50,966 bases of DNA from positions 1-50,966 of the forward strand of contig MEUC01000020.1 of NCBI GenBank assembly GCA_001771545.1, in the 5' to 3' direction. The notes under the pieces are model-generated. The model was not told the DNA's origin, searched no databases, and saw only the letters and a list, made by a program, of their open reading frames with translations. Shown in pieces: positions 17,173 through 25,728 of this stretch (within the stretch, counting starts at the first letter, position 1; each line of letters opens with the position of its first letter). The stretch comes from a candidate division WOR-1 bacterium RIFOXYB2_FULL_42_35. Its GTDB lineage: Bacteria; Margulisbacteria; WOR-1; O2-12-FULL-45-9. The position numbers and the translations under genes were made by a program.

Positions 17173-17382
17173 CTTTGAAATGAGAAGTTGGGTTAAGGGT
17201 TTTGATGCCGGTATTGAGGCTAGAAAGAGGAGGGAGAAGTTAGACAATCAAACATCCACTATCTACATCCAATTTCCATACAGGCCTCCACCCCCAAATC
17301 CCATCTTCCGTCCCCAATGATATTTTACTGTTTTTTGGGGGGAGAGTCAAAGCTATTAAAGCTATTAAATTGACGGCAAAGT

Positions 17383-17409
17383 GAAATGTTGGTCCGATTT
17401 TATCGATAT
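17383..17409 (+). promoter_or_regulatory. Sigma-28-like promoter of the kinase gene
   Basis: GTGAAA (17381-17386), a 17-base spacer after GAAA, then CGATAT (17404-17409) continuing as an alternating TA tract. It has the same spacing as the four minus-strand promoters of the giant-gene cluster. The predicted start of transcription falls at the AGGAG ribosome binding site, so the leader would be about ten bases. Confidence 0.7.
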
Positions 17410-17426
17410 ATATATAGGAGTTAATT

Positions 17427-18491
17427 ATGTGTGGTGGAATGAACGCAACCGAACCTTATAGGCCTCGAAATTCTGCGAGAGTGCAGGATACAGATCTAAT
17501 TGTTATCAGAACTAATATACAACAAATCCTTGCTGGTCGTCATCCTGAAATTAGGGCTAAAAGATATCAAGCTGGGTTCACCTCAAATCCCTGGCTACTT
17601 ACTTGGGAGGCTCGGGGCTTAAGTGTTGTTTTAAAAGATGTCAGCCATGTGGCAACTTCTCCCTGGGCAAAAAACTTTGATTGGTTTAGTGAGCAATTTG
17701 AGTTTTCTCGCCATTGTTCTGTAGCGAGTAGTGTTTTTGCTAAATTGCCTATGAATGGTAATGTTTTTGTTCTTTATGAATATATCGAGAGGAGTCGACC
17801 AACAACTTTTGCCGATACTGTCGATGTCTTGGCTCGGGTTTTCTCTGACTCGGCCGTATATTCACAACAAAGAACATTTCGGGCAGAGCCGGCGGAATAT
17901 TTACCAACACTTCTTGCCGGATTGCGAGAAGTTTTAACTGAGGATAGGATTAAACAGGTGGTTCCAGAGGTTGAGCCTGAGACAGTCAGTCTTTTACAAC
18001 GGCTAGCCAGTTATTTCGTTTTTGATGGAGGCTTTATATCTAGATACCAATCTCTGCCAATTGGTTTTGTTCATAGCGATGTTAAAGCTCCTAATGTGGT
18101 TGTCGGTCACGAGCATGGACAAGAGATGAAAACCCTGATTGATTGGGATTTTGCTGGCCCTAAAGTTAGGCTTAAAGAGATCTCTCACTGCGTAGCTATT
18201 GCTTTGGGAATGTACGGAGCAGATCGGTTTGATGGTTTGCTGGAGACTGTTCTCAAACGGATGAGCCGGTCGGATTATTCTCTTGTTGGCGTTGAGGAAA
18301 ATTCTTTAGCGGAAATGATCTTGATGAATATGCTCTTTTTTGATGTTAATGATTTGAGAAACTTTACCCGTTTAGAACCGGACCATCAAATTGGGATACG
18401 ATCCGGGATGAAAGAGCGCTGGAAATATTTGCACCAAGTTGTCGATCGCAATGAATTTCTTGGTTTTCCTGTTAGACGTGCGCTGGCTTAG
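17427..18491 (+). CDS. APH/choline-kinase-like phosphotransferase
   Basis: A 354-aa protein with the kinase-like fold of aminoglycoside phosphotransferases and small-molecule kinases. FVHSDVKAPNVVV (His216, Asp218, Asn223) is the catalytic loop and LIDWDFAGP (Asp239, Asp241) is the metal-binding motif; the first lobe has VVLKD with the likely ATP-binding Lys. The substrate is unknown, possibly a sugar, an amino sugar or a polysaccharide precursor. A resistance role should not be assumed. It has an AGGAG ribosome binding site and a sigma-28-like promoter shared with the giant-gene cluster, which sets it apart from its neighbours. It converges on glmS with a six-base gap. Confidence 0.82.
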   Translation: MCGGMNATEPYRPRNSARVQDTDLIVIRTNIQQILAGRHPEIRAKRYQAGFTSNPWLLTWEARGLSVVLKDVSHVATSPWAKNFDWFSEQFEFSRHCSVASSVFAKLPMNGNVFVLYEYIERSRPTTFADTVDVLARVFSDSAVYSQQRTFRAEPAEYLPTLLAGLREVLTEDRIKQVVPEVEPETVSLLQRLASYFVFDGGFISRYQSLPIGFVHSDVKAPNVVVGHEHGQEMKTLIDWDFAGPKVRLKEISHCVAIALGMYGADRFDGLLETVLKRMSRSDYSLVGVEENSLAEMILMNMLFFDVNDLRNFTRLEPDHQIGIRSGMKERWKYLHQVVDRNEFLGFPVRRALA

Positions 18492-18497
18492 TTTTTC

Positions 18498-20369
18498 CTA
18501 CTCAACTGTTACTGACTTAGCCAAATTACGGGGTTGATCCACGTGGCAGCCGCGCTTCAAGGCAATATAATAGGCGAGTAACTGGAGAGGAACGACTGCT
18601 AGTATGGGCGACAAAGCCTCAGAGCTCTTAGGAATAGAGATAACCTCATCGGCACTTTCGGCAAGAGAAAAGTCCCCCTCGGTGGCAATGCAGATAACAA
18701 CCCCGCCGCGGGCTTTAACCTCTTCAATATTACCCAAAATCTTTTCGTAGCGACGACCGGCCAAGGCGATAACTACCACCGGCATGTTTTTATCAATTAA
18801 GGCGATCGGCCCGTGCTTCATCTCTGCGGCAGGATAGCCTTCGGCATGAATATAGGAGACTTCTTTTAGTTTAAGTGCGCCTTCCAGGGCAATAGGAAAA
18901 CCTTTGCCACGGCCCAAATAAAGGGCATTGGTGGCTTTGTAAAACTTTTCCGCCACTTTTTCAATGGCTTTTTCCTGATAAAGTGCCTGCTCGATTTTAG
19001 TGGGGAGCTCAATTAGATCGTTAATTAACTTGGTGGCATCATGGTCACTTATTTTACCTTTTCTTTTGCCAAAAAGAATGGCCAGTAAGTAAACTATTAC
19101 CAATTGTGTAGTAAAGGCCTTGGTTGAAGCAACGCCAATTTCCGGGCCGGCATCAGTATAGACAACTCCGTGTGATTCACGAGCAATAGAGGAGCCGACA
19201 ACATTGCAAATAGAGATAACCTTGGCATTTTGGGCTTTGGCTTCCCAAACAGCGCCTAAAGTGTCGGCTGTTTCTCCGGATTGGGTAATGGCAATTACCA
19301 GCGTATTCTCGTCAATAATTGGATGGCGGTAGCGGAACTCGGCTGCGTACTCCACTTCAGTTGGAATTTTGGCAAACTGTTCAAACCAATATTCACCAAC
19401 CAGACCGGCATGCCAAGAGGTGCCACAGGCAGTGAAGACAACCCGATTGATATTGCGCATCTCTTCATCGGAAAGGTTTAATTCATCAAAATGGATTTTA
19501 TGGCTTTCGGCAAAGATTCTCCCTTCAATACTTTTGCGAATAGCATTAGGCTGTTCATGGATTTCTTTGAGCATAAAATGTGAATAGCCGTCCTTTTCTG
19601 CCGATTCCGGATCCCAGGAAATAAGTTCCCGCTTCCTTTTAATTAATTTGCCTTCAGAATTGAAAATCTTTAGTTTGTTAGGGGTGATAATGCCGGTTTC
19701 GTCGTTTTCCAGTTTAATTATCATGTTGACATATTTTAGCAAGGCCGGGATATCCGAAGAAAGGAAACATTCTTTGGCGCCAAACCCAACAATTAAGGGG
19801 CTGCCGTTGCGGGCAATGATAATCTTTTTGGGTTCATGTTCGGAAATAACTGCCAGGGCATAAGAACCCCGCACAAATTTTAGGGCCTTGGTAACGGCCT
19901 TATGCAGATCCCCGCCCTGCCTGCTCGCCTCGCGGCGAAGCGGGCCGGCAGGCAGGGAAAAGTTTTCTTCAATCAGATGAGCCAGGACCTCTGTGTCGGT
20001 AGCAGAGATGAATTTATGGCCCTTTTCCGACAACTCACGACGGAGTTCCAGGAAATTTTCAATGATGCCATTGTGAACAACCACGATCTTACCCTGACAG
20101 TCTTCGTGGGGATGTGAGTTTGCATGTGAGGGACGGCCGTGAGTGGCCCAGCGAGTATGGCCAATGCCAATGTCTCCGCCAATCGGTTTTTTCTTGAGTT
20201 GTTTTTCCAGGTCAGCAATTTTACCGGCGCGTTTAGAGAGGAATAATTTACCTTGGTCTAAAGTAGAAATTCCAGCAGAGTCGTAACCGCGGTACTCAAG
20301 CTTCTTGAGCCCTTCCAAGATAAAAGGGACCGCTTCTTTTTCACCAATATACCCAAATATGCCGCACAT
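18498..20369 (-). CDS. glmS: Glutamine--fructose-6-phosphate aminotransferase
   Basis: A 623-aa GlmS that makes glucosamine 6-phosphate from fructose 6-phosphate and glutamine, the first step to UDP-GlcNAc. Cys2 of MCGIFGYIG is the glutaminase nucleophile, with HTRWATHG (71-78) and HNGIIEN (99-105). Two SIS domains follow (TACGTSWHAG, ITQSGETADT, LGRGKGFPIALEGALKLKE) and the C-terminus is the usual AKSVTVE. About 14 residues (138-151) between HLIEENF and GGDLHKAV have no counterpart in ordinary GlmS and are encoded by a GC-rich palindromic element at 19915-19957; the frame stays open. The start is three bases after the stop of the substrate-binding-protein gene, so the two form an operon. Confidence 0.97.
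   Translation of the reverse strand: MCGIFGYIGEKEAVPFILEGLKKLEYRGYDSAGISTLDQGKLFLSKRAGKIADLEKQLKKKPIGGDIGIGHTRWATHGRPSHANSHPHEDCQGKIVVVHNGIIENFLELRRELSEKGHKFISATDTEVLAHLIEENFSLPAGPLRREASRQGGDLHKAVTKALKFVRGSYALAVISEHEPKKIIIARNGSPLIVGFGAKECFLSSDIPALLKYVNMIIKLENDETGIITPNKLKIFNSEGKLIKRKRELISWDPESAEKDGYSHFMLKEIHEQPNAIRKSIEGRIFAESHKIHFDELNLSDEEMRNINRVVFTACGTSWHAGLVGEYWFEQFAKIPTEVEYAAEFRYRHPIIDENTLVIAITQSGETADTLGAVWEAKAQNAKVISICNVVGSSIARESHGVVYTDAGPEIGVASTKAFTTQLVIVYLLAILFGKRKGKISDHDATKLINDLIELPTKIEQALYQEKAIEKVAEKFYKATNALYLGRGKGFPIALEGALKLKEVSYIHAEGYPAAEMKHGPIALIDKNMPVVVIALAGRRYEKILGNIEEVKARGGVVICIATEGDFSLAESADEVISIPKSSEALSPILAVVPLQLLAYYIALKRGCHVDQPRNLAKSVTVE
19915..19957. repeat. GC-rich palindromic element inserted in frame within glmS
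   Basis: Ten-base outer arms CCCTGCCTGC and GCAGGCAGGG flank an inner hairpin TCGCC-tcgc-GGCGA. The element falls exactly on the extra 14 residues of GlmS (LPAGPLRREASRQ region) in the glutaminase domain, between otherwise conserved blocks. Its arms match the palindrome at 131-146. This is analogous to Rickettsia palindromic elements that insert in frame into genes. Confidence 0.75.
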
Positions 20370-20372
20370 AAT

Positions 20373-21734
20373 TTATTGATTAAGGATAGCTTCGACTTCT
20401 TTCTTTGCCAGCTGGAGTTGTTTTTTGATGTCTTCAGGATCGTATTTTACGCCGGAAGTGACATAATCCCACATAATTCCAAATCTGCGGGTTAGGATCG
20501 GTTCGAGCAAGCCCCAAGATGGAATTGGCGGATAGGTACGGCCGTAGCGAGTTGCTTCTTTAAAAACTTTACGATGAACATCATTGCTAAAGAAGGGATC
20601 GGCAAAGGCGTCTTGCCGGGCGGGTAAGAAGCCGCTTGTTTTGGCATAGGAGACTTGTTGTTTGGTGGCTGTTAAAAACTTAATTAAGGCTAGTGCGCCG
20701 GCTTTATTTTTAGCTTGTTTAAAGATTCCTAAGCTGGAGCCACCGATAAAGGTATAATGTCCTTTTGGTCCTTTGGGATAACCGGTTACAGCAAAGTTGC
20801 GAGAAGTAGTAGAGCCTTGAGCCCCGCCTTCCGCCGCCGGTCTGGTTAAGGTTTTTACTTCGTAGGGACCGTCAAAATACATGGCACAGGTGCCGCTGTT
20901 AAAGTTACCACTGACTTGAGCGGTATTTAGCTCTAAGTACTCAATGGGAACATAGTAGCTTCTGACCAGGTCAATGTAGTAGGAAATACCATTAAAAACT
21001 TCTTCGCTGTCCAGAACGCAGGTTTTGCGGTCAGGCGCTAAGAAGTCGCCTCCAGCCATCCAGATCCAGGGAGCTAGCGAATGAATAACGTTCCAATCGT
21101 TTTTACCGGAAACGCCCAAGGGTGCAATGGCTTGGTCATCAATGAAAATATCCTCATCATAAAGCTTTTGCAGGGATTTTTTAAAGGAGTCCCAAGTGCC
21201 TAAGTCGTTAGCTGTCAAGCCGGCCTTTCTCAACGCATCGGTGCGAAAGAATAAAGCCCTGGCATCAACGATCCAGGGAATGGCAGTAGTTTTTCCGGAG
21301 TTTTCAATTCCGGTTGTTGTCCAAGCCACCGGTAAAAAGGCCTTTTCTCCACCAAATTCTGCTATGGCTTCTTTTGAGATGACATCAAGGGCACCCATAC
21401 CGGAAATGGCAGAGACCCAGGTGGAACCGAGCTGAACAACATCAGGAACATCTCCAGAGGTAGCTGCAGTAGTTATTTTAGACCAGGCTGCACCCCAGTC
21501 AACAGAAGTGATTTTTACTTTGATGCCGGTCTCTTCTTCAAATGGTTTGATGAGTTTTTCCAGATCAGTTACAGGTTCCAGGGAATTAGGCATAACCCAA
21601 ATTTCAACTTCTTTGTTGTTGTTGTTGCTGCTGCTGCTGCTGCTGTTGTTAACGATTTTTTTCGGGGCGCAGGCAGTTAAAAGTAGTGCAGTAGTCAGTA
21701 GTACAGCAGACAGGACCATAAGCTTTCTTTTCAC
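20373..21734 (-). CDS. ABC sugar transporter substrate-binding lipoprotein
   Basis: A 453-aa family 1 extracellular solute-binding protein. The signal peptide has a clear lipobox (LLLTAC, Cys22), then a Ser/Asn linker (23-40) encoded by a GCT/GTT triplet run. The binding domain starts at EVEIWVMPNS and contains IPWIVDARALFFRTD, MYFDGPYE and FIGGSSLGIF, typical of malto- or oligosaccharide binders. It delivers sugars to an ABC importer whose permeases are not in this window. The start is GTG (21732-21734) with an AAGGGGG ribosome binding site eight bases upstream. A good sigma-70-type promoter lies at 21778-21806. glmS follows after three bases. Confidence 0.93.
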   Translation of the reverse strand: MKRKLMVLSAVLLTTALLLTACAPKKIVNNSSSSSSNNNNKEVEIWVMPNSLEPVTDLEKLIKPFEEETGIKVKITSVDWGAAWSKITTAATSGDVPDVVQLGSTWVSAISGMGALDVISKEAIAEFGGEKAFLPVAWTTTGIENSGKTTAIPWIVDARALFFRTDALRKAGLTANDLGTWDSFKKSLQKLYDEDIFIDDQAIAPLGVSGKNDWNVIHSLAPWIWMAGGDFLAPDRKTCVLDSEEVFNGISYYIDLVRSYYVPIEYLELNTAQVSGNFNSGTCAMYFDGPYEVKTLTRPAAEGGAQGSTTSRNFAVTGYPKGPKGHYTFIGGSSLGIFKQAKNKAGALALIKFLTATKQQVSYAKTSGFLPARQDAFADPFFSNDVHRKVFKEATRYGRTYPPIPSWGLLEPILTRRFGIMWDYVTSGVKYDPEDIKKQLQLAKKEVEAILNQ

Positions 21735-21777
21735 AGAGAAATCCCCCTTGATTTATAGGTTTTAGACGCAAAGTAGT

Positions 21778-21806
21778 ATTATAGCAAATATTAAGGGGGC
21801 CAGCAA
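21778..21806 (-). promoter_or_regulatory. Sigma-70-type promoter of the binding-protein/glmS operon
   Basis: On the minus strand TTGCTG (21801-21806), a 17-base spacer and a perfect TATAAT (21778-21783) preceded by TG one base away. It overlaps the ribosome binding site and start codon of the small plus-strand ORF at 21806. Confidence 0.65.
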
Positions 21807-21952
21807 TGGTTTCGTGTATATTTCTTCATGAGGCAACAGGTGGTGGTAAGTGGAAGTTAATTAAAGAAGGAGACGATTTTCCACTCTATTCATCAGTGTC
21901 TGATACCGGTGCCTCAGGTTGTGAGGCTGGCGCTGGTGCAGGAGCTGATTAG
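21806..21952 (+). CDS. Small ORF, 48-aa peptide with Gly/Ala-rich C-terminus
   Basis: This ORF lies in the gap between two minus-strand genes. It has an AAGGGGG ribosome binding site six bases before its ATG. It encodes MVSCIFLHEATGGGKW, then KLIKEGDDFPLYSSV and a tail ending SGCEAGAGAGAD. Its stop codon overlaps the stop of the convergent 861-aa gene by two bases. The polar middle and small-residue tail with one Cys recall ribosomally made, modified peptide precursors, but no modifying enzyme is adjacent (the radical SAM gene is 19 kb away). It may be chance; its promoter is unclear. Confidence 0.4.
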   Translation: MVSCIFLHEATGGGKWKLIKEGDDFPLYSSVSDTGASGCEAGAGAGAD

Positions 21953-24534
21953 TCTCCGGCAAACAACTTTTCAAGTCCTTTTGCAGCTCTCATAAATAAC
22001 CAAGCAGCATCTTCAAAATGGAAATCACCCTTCATAACGATTCCACCTCGAAAATCGGTGTATCGGTGACCAGTAGCTAGATCTTCAAGTTGGCCAACAG
22101 ATAAAGGATTAAGAGTGAAAACTTTTAACCATGGTTCTTTGTATCCTAAGAATGAATGAGTCTCTCTGGTAACAGGATCATACATATTAGCTTTTTCGTG
22201 GGTATAGCTATAAATATGCAGATCACCCCAGCGGCTTCTAACTCGCCCACCAACAGAAAAAGTTTCTAAGGTTGGCCAAGTAGAATTAGAACTGCTGGTG
22301 AATTTTAAGAAGAGTTCTGGTTTTAAGTCCGGATTTTTGAACTGATACACTATAGCTGGATCTGAGTTCAATTGACGCAATTTAAGGCCGCTTGATCTTT
22401 CCCAGGCAAGTTTCAGTGACAAACTATAACGTTCTAATGATTCAGTATAATTGCCAGTTCGGGTATTAGCTTCAAAATCAGTTAAGATAGCTTTTTCACT
22501 ACGGCTGCCTAACTCAAAACTAGCCTGGAAATATACATTAGGCAAATAACCTTGGCCAGTGTCATTGGCCCTTAATTCCAAGTCTGTACCAAAGCTGACG
22601 GTATTTTCATAAGCAGGAGGGTCAACGTCTTTAAACTCTGACACATTATTATAGCCTAAGAAAGGAGAGACGCTTAACGTGCCGTCGAAGAGAATAAAAT
22701 TGGCTGCAACGGATAAGTTGTTTTCAACGATGTGACCGTCAAAATATAACCTAGAGGGAGTCGCAAAATCCTGATTATTCCAGGAAAGAGCATAACTGAT
22801 GGCCAAATCAGCCCGAGAAGTGTTAGGGATTTTAGGTAATTCTATGAAAGCGTTCAGTCCAGCATTAAGTTGGGTCATTCTGGCCTCAGCTTGATCTTCC
22901 CCTGCATTGTAGTGCTTGACACTAAAGTCAAGCATTGGCTGCCAGACAACTTGTTTGGCCCAATTAGGCCAGCCAGATGTGCCATGGCGACCGCCAATTC
23001 CCCTTGGTCCATTAAGGAAAGGAGCTAGGCCAAAGCCAAAGTCTACCGTAGGCGCATCTTCTCTGATTGCCAGGGCAGATAATTGCATTGGTCGGATGGG
23101 GCTTTCATTATTAATAAAGCCAGAACCACCAAATCCTAATCTTATGGTATGATTCCACTGTTCTTGGCTGGTTAAAGGAGCAATAAAACCTTCAGGATCT
23201 GTGGTCCTAGTGCCAATCACATTGCCATCAATGTCTTTAAGTAGAATTGTAGCTGGACCGGCTTTAGCGTGAGGCTTAAGGGTGATTCTAGGAAAAACTT
23301 TCCATTTTGTGCGAGCATGAGGTGGGACAGTGGCTTGACCAACAGTTTTACCGTCACTATCCACTACCTCTAAGGCGTGGACATCTTTTATGTCATTTGC
23401 CCAGACAGTTAGAATTTGTGGCTCTCCATTGGGCTTTAAGCTCTCAGTTGTCACGGTAATTGACCATGGTTTTAGGGTGGCGACCTTAGCGACTTCTTCA
23501 GGAGCAGCCAGTTTTACCTCTAATGCATCGGGAATCAAGGCGGAAAGATAGCCATCAGCTGTTGAGATGCGCACAGAGACAGTTTTGCCGATGATGGCGG
23601 GATCGTCATGGGAGACATCAATCAAAACATTTTTTGAGCCGGTTAAATCAGTATTAGGTGTTGTTTTCGCCGTTTTACTATGGACAACTTTATCTTCATC
23701 TAAGAATTCCACCTTGGCCTGGTCAGCAGGAAAGTTTTGCACAACAAAAGAAATAGTTTTGCTTTCTCCTGTTTTGAGACTGACAGTTTGTCTTTTTGTA
23801 TCTGCAACAGATAGGCAAGTATTCTGGGGGGGATTTAGATTGTATGCGCACAAAAGACCAACCAGGTCTCCGGAGCTATTCTTGGCGGTTAATTTTTGGG
23901 TCAGGGCGGTTTGAATTCCCTTCATTTTGGGGTCGTTTTTAATTATGCGAAAAAGAACGCCCATTATGTCCGTTCTGGTTTTTAGTTTGGGTAATTTACC
24001 AACTCCAGGAAAAATTTTATCGGCTAGTAATTTAGGTTCGCCGAAAACAGCTCGCCATGTTTCTGTTGAGACAAGATATTTTTTGCCGTAGATCAAGGCC
24101 AAAGAATAATCCATAACATCTTTAATTCTCAGGGCTGCAGCAACTATTTTTTCCCCATCAGAAACTAATCCCTCAGATTTTAGTTCGTTAAGGACAGTTA
24201 ATAAGTCAGCAGAACTGGTTTGATCAGTTAATTTTATTGCTAGTTTATCGTAAACAGGTTTAAGATCTTTATTATCCTCGATCTTCTCTAGTAAAGCTTT
24301 TTGTAAACCAGTGATTTCTTTTAAATCCTTACTGGGCTTAACGTCTAATAGCTTAGCCATATTATCCGGCTTACCTTTTAAGGCGTCAGCCAGCTCGGAA
24401 ACTTCACTTTTAAAGACAACAGCTACGAAATAATCAAGCAAATCCTGGAAAACAAGACCTTCTCTAACTATAAATCTTTGTCTCTCATCCAACCCTTGTA
24501 TTTGTGTTGCTAAAGCGGTATCAATACTTGTCAT
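21949..24534 (-). CDS. Protein with duplicated helical N-terminus, Ig-like domains and C-terminal beta-barrel
   Basis: An 861-aa protein of unknown function with no signal peptide. Residues 22-118 and 130-229 are a diverged tandem duplication: IVREGLVFQDLLDYF pairs with IVAAALRIKDVMDYS, and KLTDQTSSADLLTVL with KLTAKNSSGDLVGLL. Residues about 240-450 look like two Ig-like beta domains (TVSLKTGESKTISFVV; WSITVTTESLKPNGE). From about 456 to 830 the sequence alternates hydrophobic and polar residues with many aromatic-ended strands (FGFGLAPFLNG, YFDGHIVENNLSVAANFI), as in outer-membrane barrels, then ends with a short helix. It follows the 364-aa gene after 23 bases, with an AAGGGG site, so they share the promoter at 25675. 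Confidence 0.8.
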   Translation of the reverse strand: MTSIDTALATQIQGLDERQRFIVREGLVFQDLLDYFVAVVFKSEVSELADALKGKPDNMAKLLDVKPSKDLKEITGLQKALLEKIEDNKDLKPVYDKLAIKLTDQTSSADLLTVLNELKSEGLVSDGEKIVAAALRIKDVMDYSLALIYGKKYLVSTETWRAVFGEPKLLADKIFPGVGKLPKLKTRTDIMGVLFRIIKNDPKMKGIQTALTQKLTAKNSSGDLVGLLCAYNLNPPQNTCLSVADTKRQTVSLKTGESKTISFVVQNFPADQAKVEFLDEDKVVHSKTAKTTPNTDLTGSKNVLIDVSHDDPAIIGKTVSVRISTADGYLSALIPDALEVKLAAPEEVAKVATLKPWSITVTTESLKPNGEPQILTVWANDIKDVHALEVVDSDGKTVGQATVPPHARTKWKVFPRITLKPHAKAGPATILLKDIDGNVIGTRTTDPEGFIAPLTSQEQWNHTIRLGFGGSGFINNESPIRPMQLSALAIREDAPTVDFGFGLAPFLNGPRGIGGRHGTSGWPNWAKQVVWQPMLDFSVKHYNAGEDQAEARMTQLNAGLNAFIELPKIPNTSRADLAISYALSWNNQDFATPSRLYFDGHIVENNLSVAANFILFDGTLSVSPFLGYNNVSEFKDVDPPAYENTVSFGTDLELRANDTGQGYLPNVYFQASFELGSRSEKAILTDFEANTRTGNYTESLERYSLSLKLAWERSSGLKLRQLNSDPAIVYQFKNPDLKPELFLKFTSSSNSTWPTLETFSVGGRVRSRWGDLHIYSYTHEKANMYDPVTRETHSFLGYKEPWLKVFTLNPLSVGQLEDLATGHRYTDFRGGIVMKGDFHFEDAAWLFMRAAKGLEKLFAGD

Positions 24535-24557
24535 TTTATTGTTTTCCCCTTGTTTTT

Positions 24558-25652
24558 TTAGTCACAACCCATGGCCATTCTAGCCATTGGATCTGAAACA
24601 TCTTCGCAACCATTTTCAGACTTTGCTTTAGGCTTTGACGTAGGCTTTGTCGCAGATGCTGTTGGCCTAGGTGGTGGTTCAGCATCAGGTTTGGTTGCAG
24701 GCGGCATTCCAGCATCGGGTCGTGGTGTGGCCGCAGTCTTAGTTGCAGGTCTGGTCGGGACAACTTTTCTAACTGATACGGCATTACTGTTATATGTAAG
24801 TTTTTTTCCATCTTTTGTTTTAATTGTGAGGTTTCTGGAGGCTTCAGGAGCGGTTGTCTCTACGTAGACTTCAATGGTGAGAACGACTTTTCCTTTATCA
24901 ATTGTGATTCTATCAATAATAAAATCGCTGGTCATTTCCTCTATGTTTGTTATTTTACCAGTTACCCCATTTGAAAATTCAACTAAATATGTGTTTTTGT
25001 TCAGATCTGAAAAGATTGCTTTGTCTGCATAAACCCTAAGCGTTCCTTCTCTTCCTTGCTGTATTATTAGTCCAGTATTTGGGATTAATGTGGCGGGAGG
25101 GGTTGTGGAAGGGGGTGGGGAAGCTGTCGGCGGAGTGGTTTTTGGCCTAGCTGCTGCCGTAATAACATTGCTAATATCAGAATACTTAATCCCCAAATTA
25201 AATTTGCTCGGATAGTTGCCAAAATACAACTTGAATGGATAGTTTCTATCTTTTGCATAACAATGGCCATTGTAACCCAACTTGCTTCCGTTGGTAGCAA
25301 GGCTAACCAATGTCCGGCCTTTACTGGCGGTGATAAGTTTTAGAGCTAAGCTTTTAGCGGCTTCTTCTTGTTTAGTCGGAATCAGGGCAAGATATTCCGG
25401 TTGCTTTCCCAATAAAAATTTGGCAATGGCATCTGCTAGACGGTCTTTCGAGTCGAGCTGCGTATCCAAGGGAAGATTGAAGATTCGTTGTCCGTGAGCA
25501 GGATGGAGATAGCAAGAATCTTGAATATCATATTTATCTAATGCGGCTAAGAGTTCCGTATCGTATATACTTACAAGGTCGTTGGTTGAAGGGGTGTTTT
25601 TCCCTCCAAAACCAACAATCAATAAGGAACCTAGCGGTGAAATTGGAACCAT
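24558..25652 (-). CDS. Unknown protein with Pro/Thr-rich linkers and an Ig/TIG-like domain
   Basis: A 364-aa protein I do not recognise. The N-terminal domain (1-170) is mixed alpha/beta and starts SPLGSLLIVGFGGKN. A Pro/Thr linker (TTPPTASPPPSTTPPAT) leads to a domain at about 190-300 with the strand pattern of an Ig or IPT/TIG fold. The last 65 residues are Pro/Ala/Lys-rich with RPDAG and KPDAE, and the protein ends CEDVSDPMARMAMGCD with two cysteines. The PDAG motif also occurs in the 391-aa protein of the same cluster. There is no signal peptide. The start is supported by GAGAGG and a sigma-28-like promoter 23-51 bases upstream. Confidence 0.72.
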   Translation of the reverse strand: MVPISPLGSLLIVGFGGKNTPSTNDLVSIYDTELLAALDKYDIQDSCYLHPAHGQRIFNLPLDTQLDSKDRLADAIAKFLLGKQPEYLALIPTKQEEAAKSLALKLITASKGRTLVSLATNGSKLGYNGHCYAKDRNYPFKLYFGNYPSKFNLGIKYSDISNVITAAARPKTTPPTASPPPSTTPPATLIPNTGLIIQQGREGTLRVYADKAIFSDLNKNTYLVEFSNGVTGKITNIEEMTSDFIIDRITIDKGKVVLTIEVYVETTAPEASRNLTIKTKDGKKLTYNSNAVSVRKVVPTRPATKTAATPRPDAGMPPATKPDAEPPPRPTASATKPTSKPKAKSENGCEDVSDPMARMAMGCD

Positions 25653-25674
25653 ATTACACTACCTCTCTACGTAT

Positions 25675-25701
25675 ATATCGACATATTTTGCCTGTGATTT
25701 C
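25675..25701 (-). promoter_or_regulatory. Sigma-28-like promoter of the 364-aa/861-aa gene pair
   Basis: On the minus strand GTGAAA (25703 down to 25698), a 17-base spacer after GAAA, then CGATAT (25680 down to 25675). The spacer sequence differs from the other members, so the shared -35 and -10 are not explained by simple copying of one block. Confidence 0.7.
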
Positions 25702-25728
25702 ACTTTATTTGTAAATAATCAGAACTAT

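Noticed and set aside
17427..18491. Kinase as an antibiotic-resistance gene
   Set aside because: It has the fold motifs of aminoglycoside phosphotransferases but nothing specific to drug-modifying members, and its promoter links it to a different programme.
18482..18500. Terminator between the kinase gene and glmS
   Set aside because: Only six bases separate the stop codons, with a short T-run and no stem.
21610..21660. GCT/GTT triplet run as a possible unstable microsatellite
   Set aside because: It encodes the Ser/Asn linker of a lipoprotein, which is common and needs no further explanation, though slippage is possible.
24536..24811. Overlapping 91-aa frame within the end of the 364-aa gene
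   Set aside because: It lies wholly in another frame of a well-supported gene with a normal ribosome binding site; its Leu/Arg/Gln-rich sequence is what a Pro/Ala/Lys-rich region gives when read out of frame.
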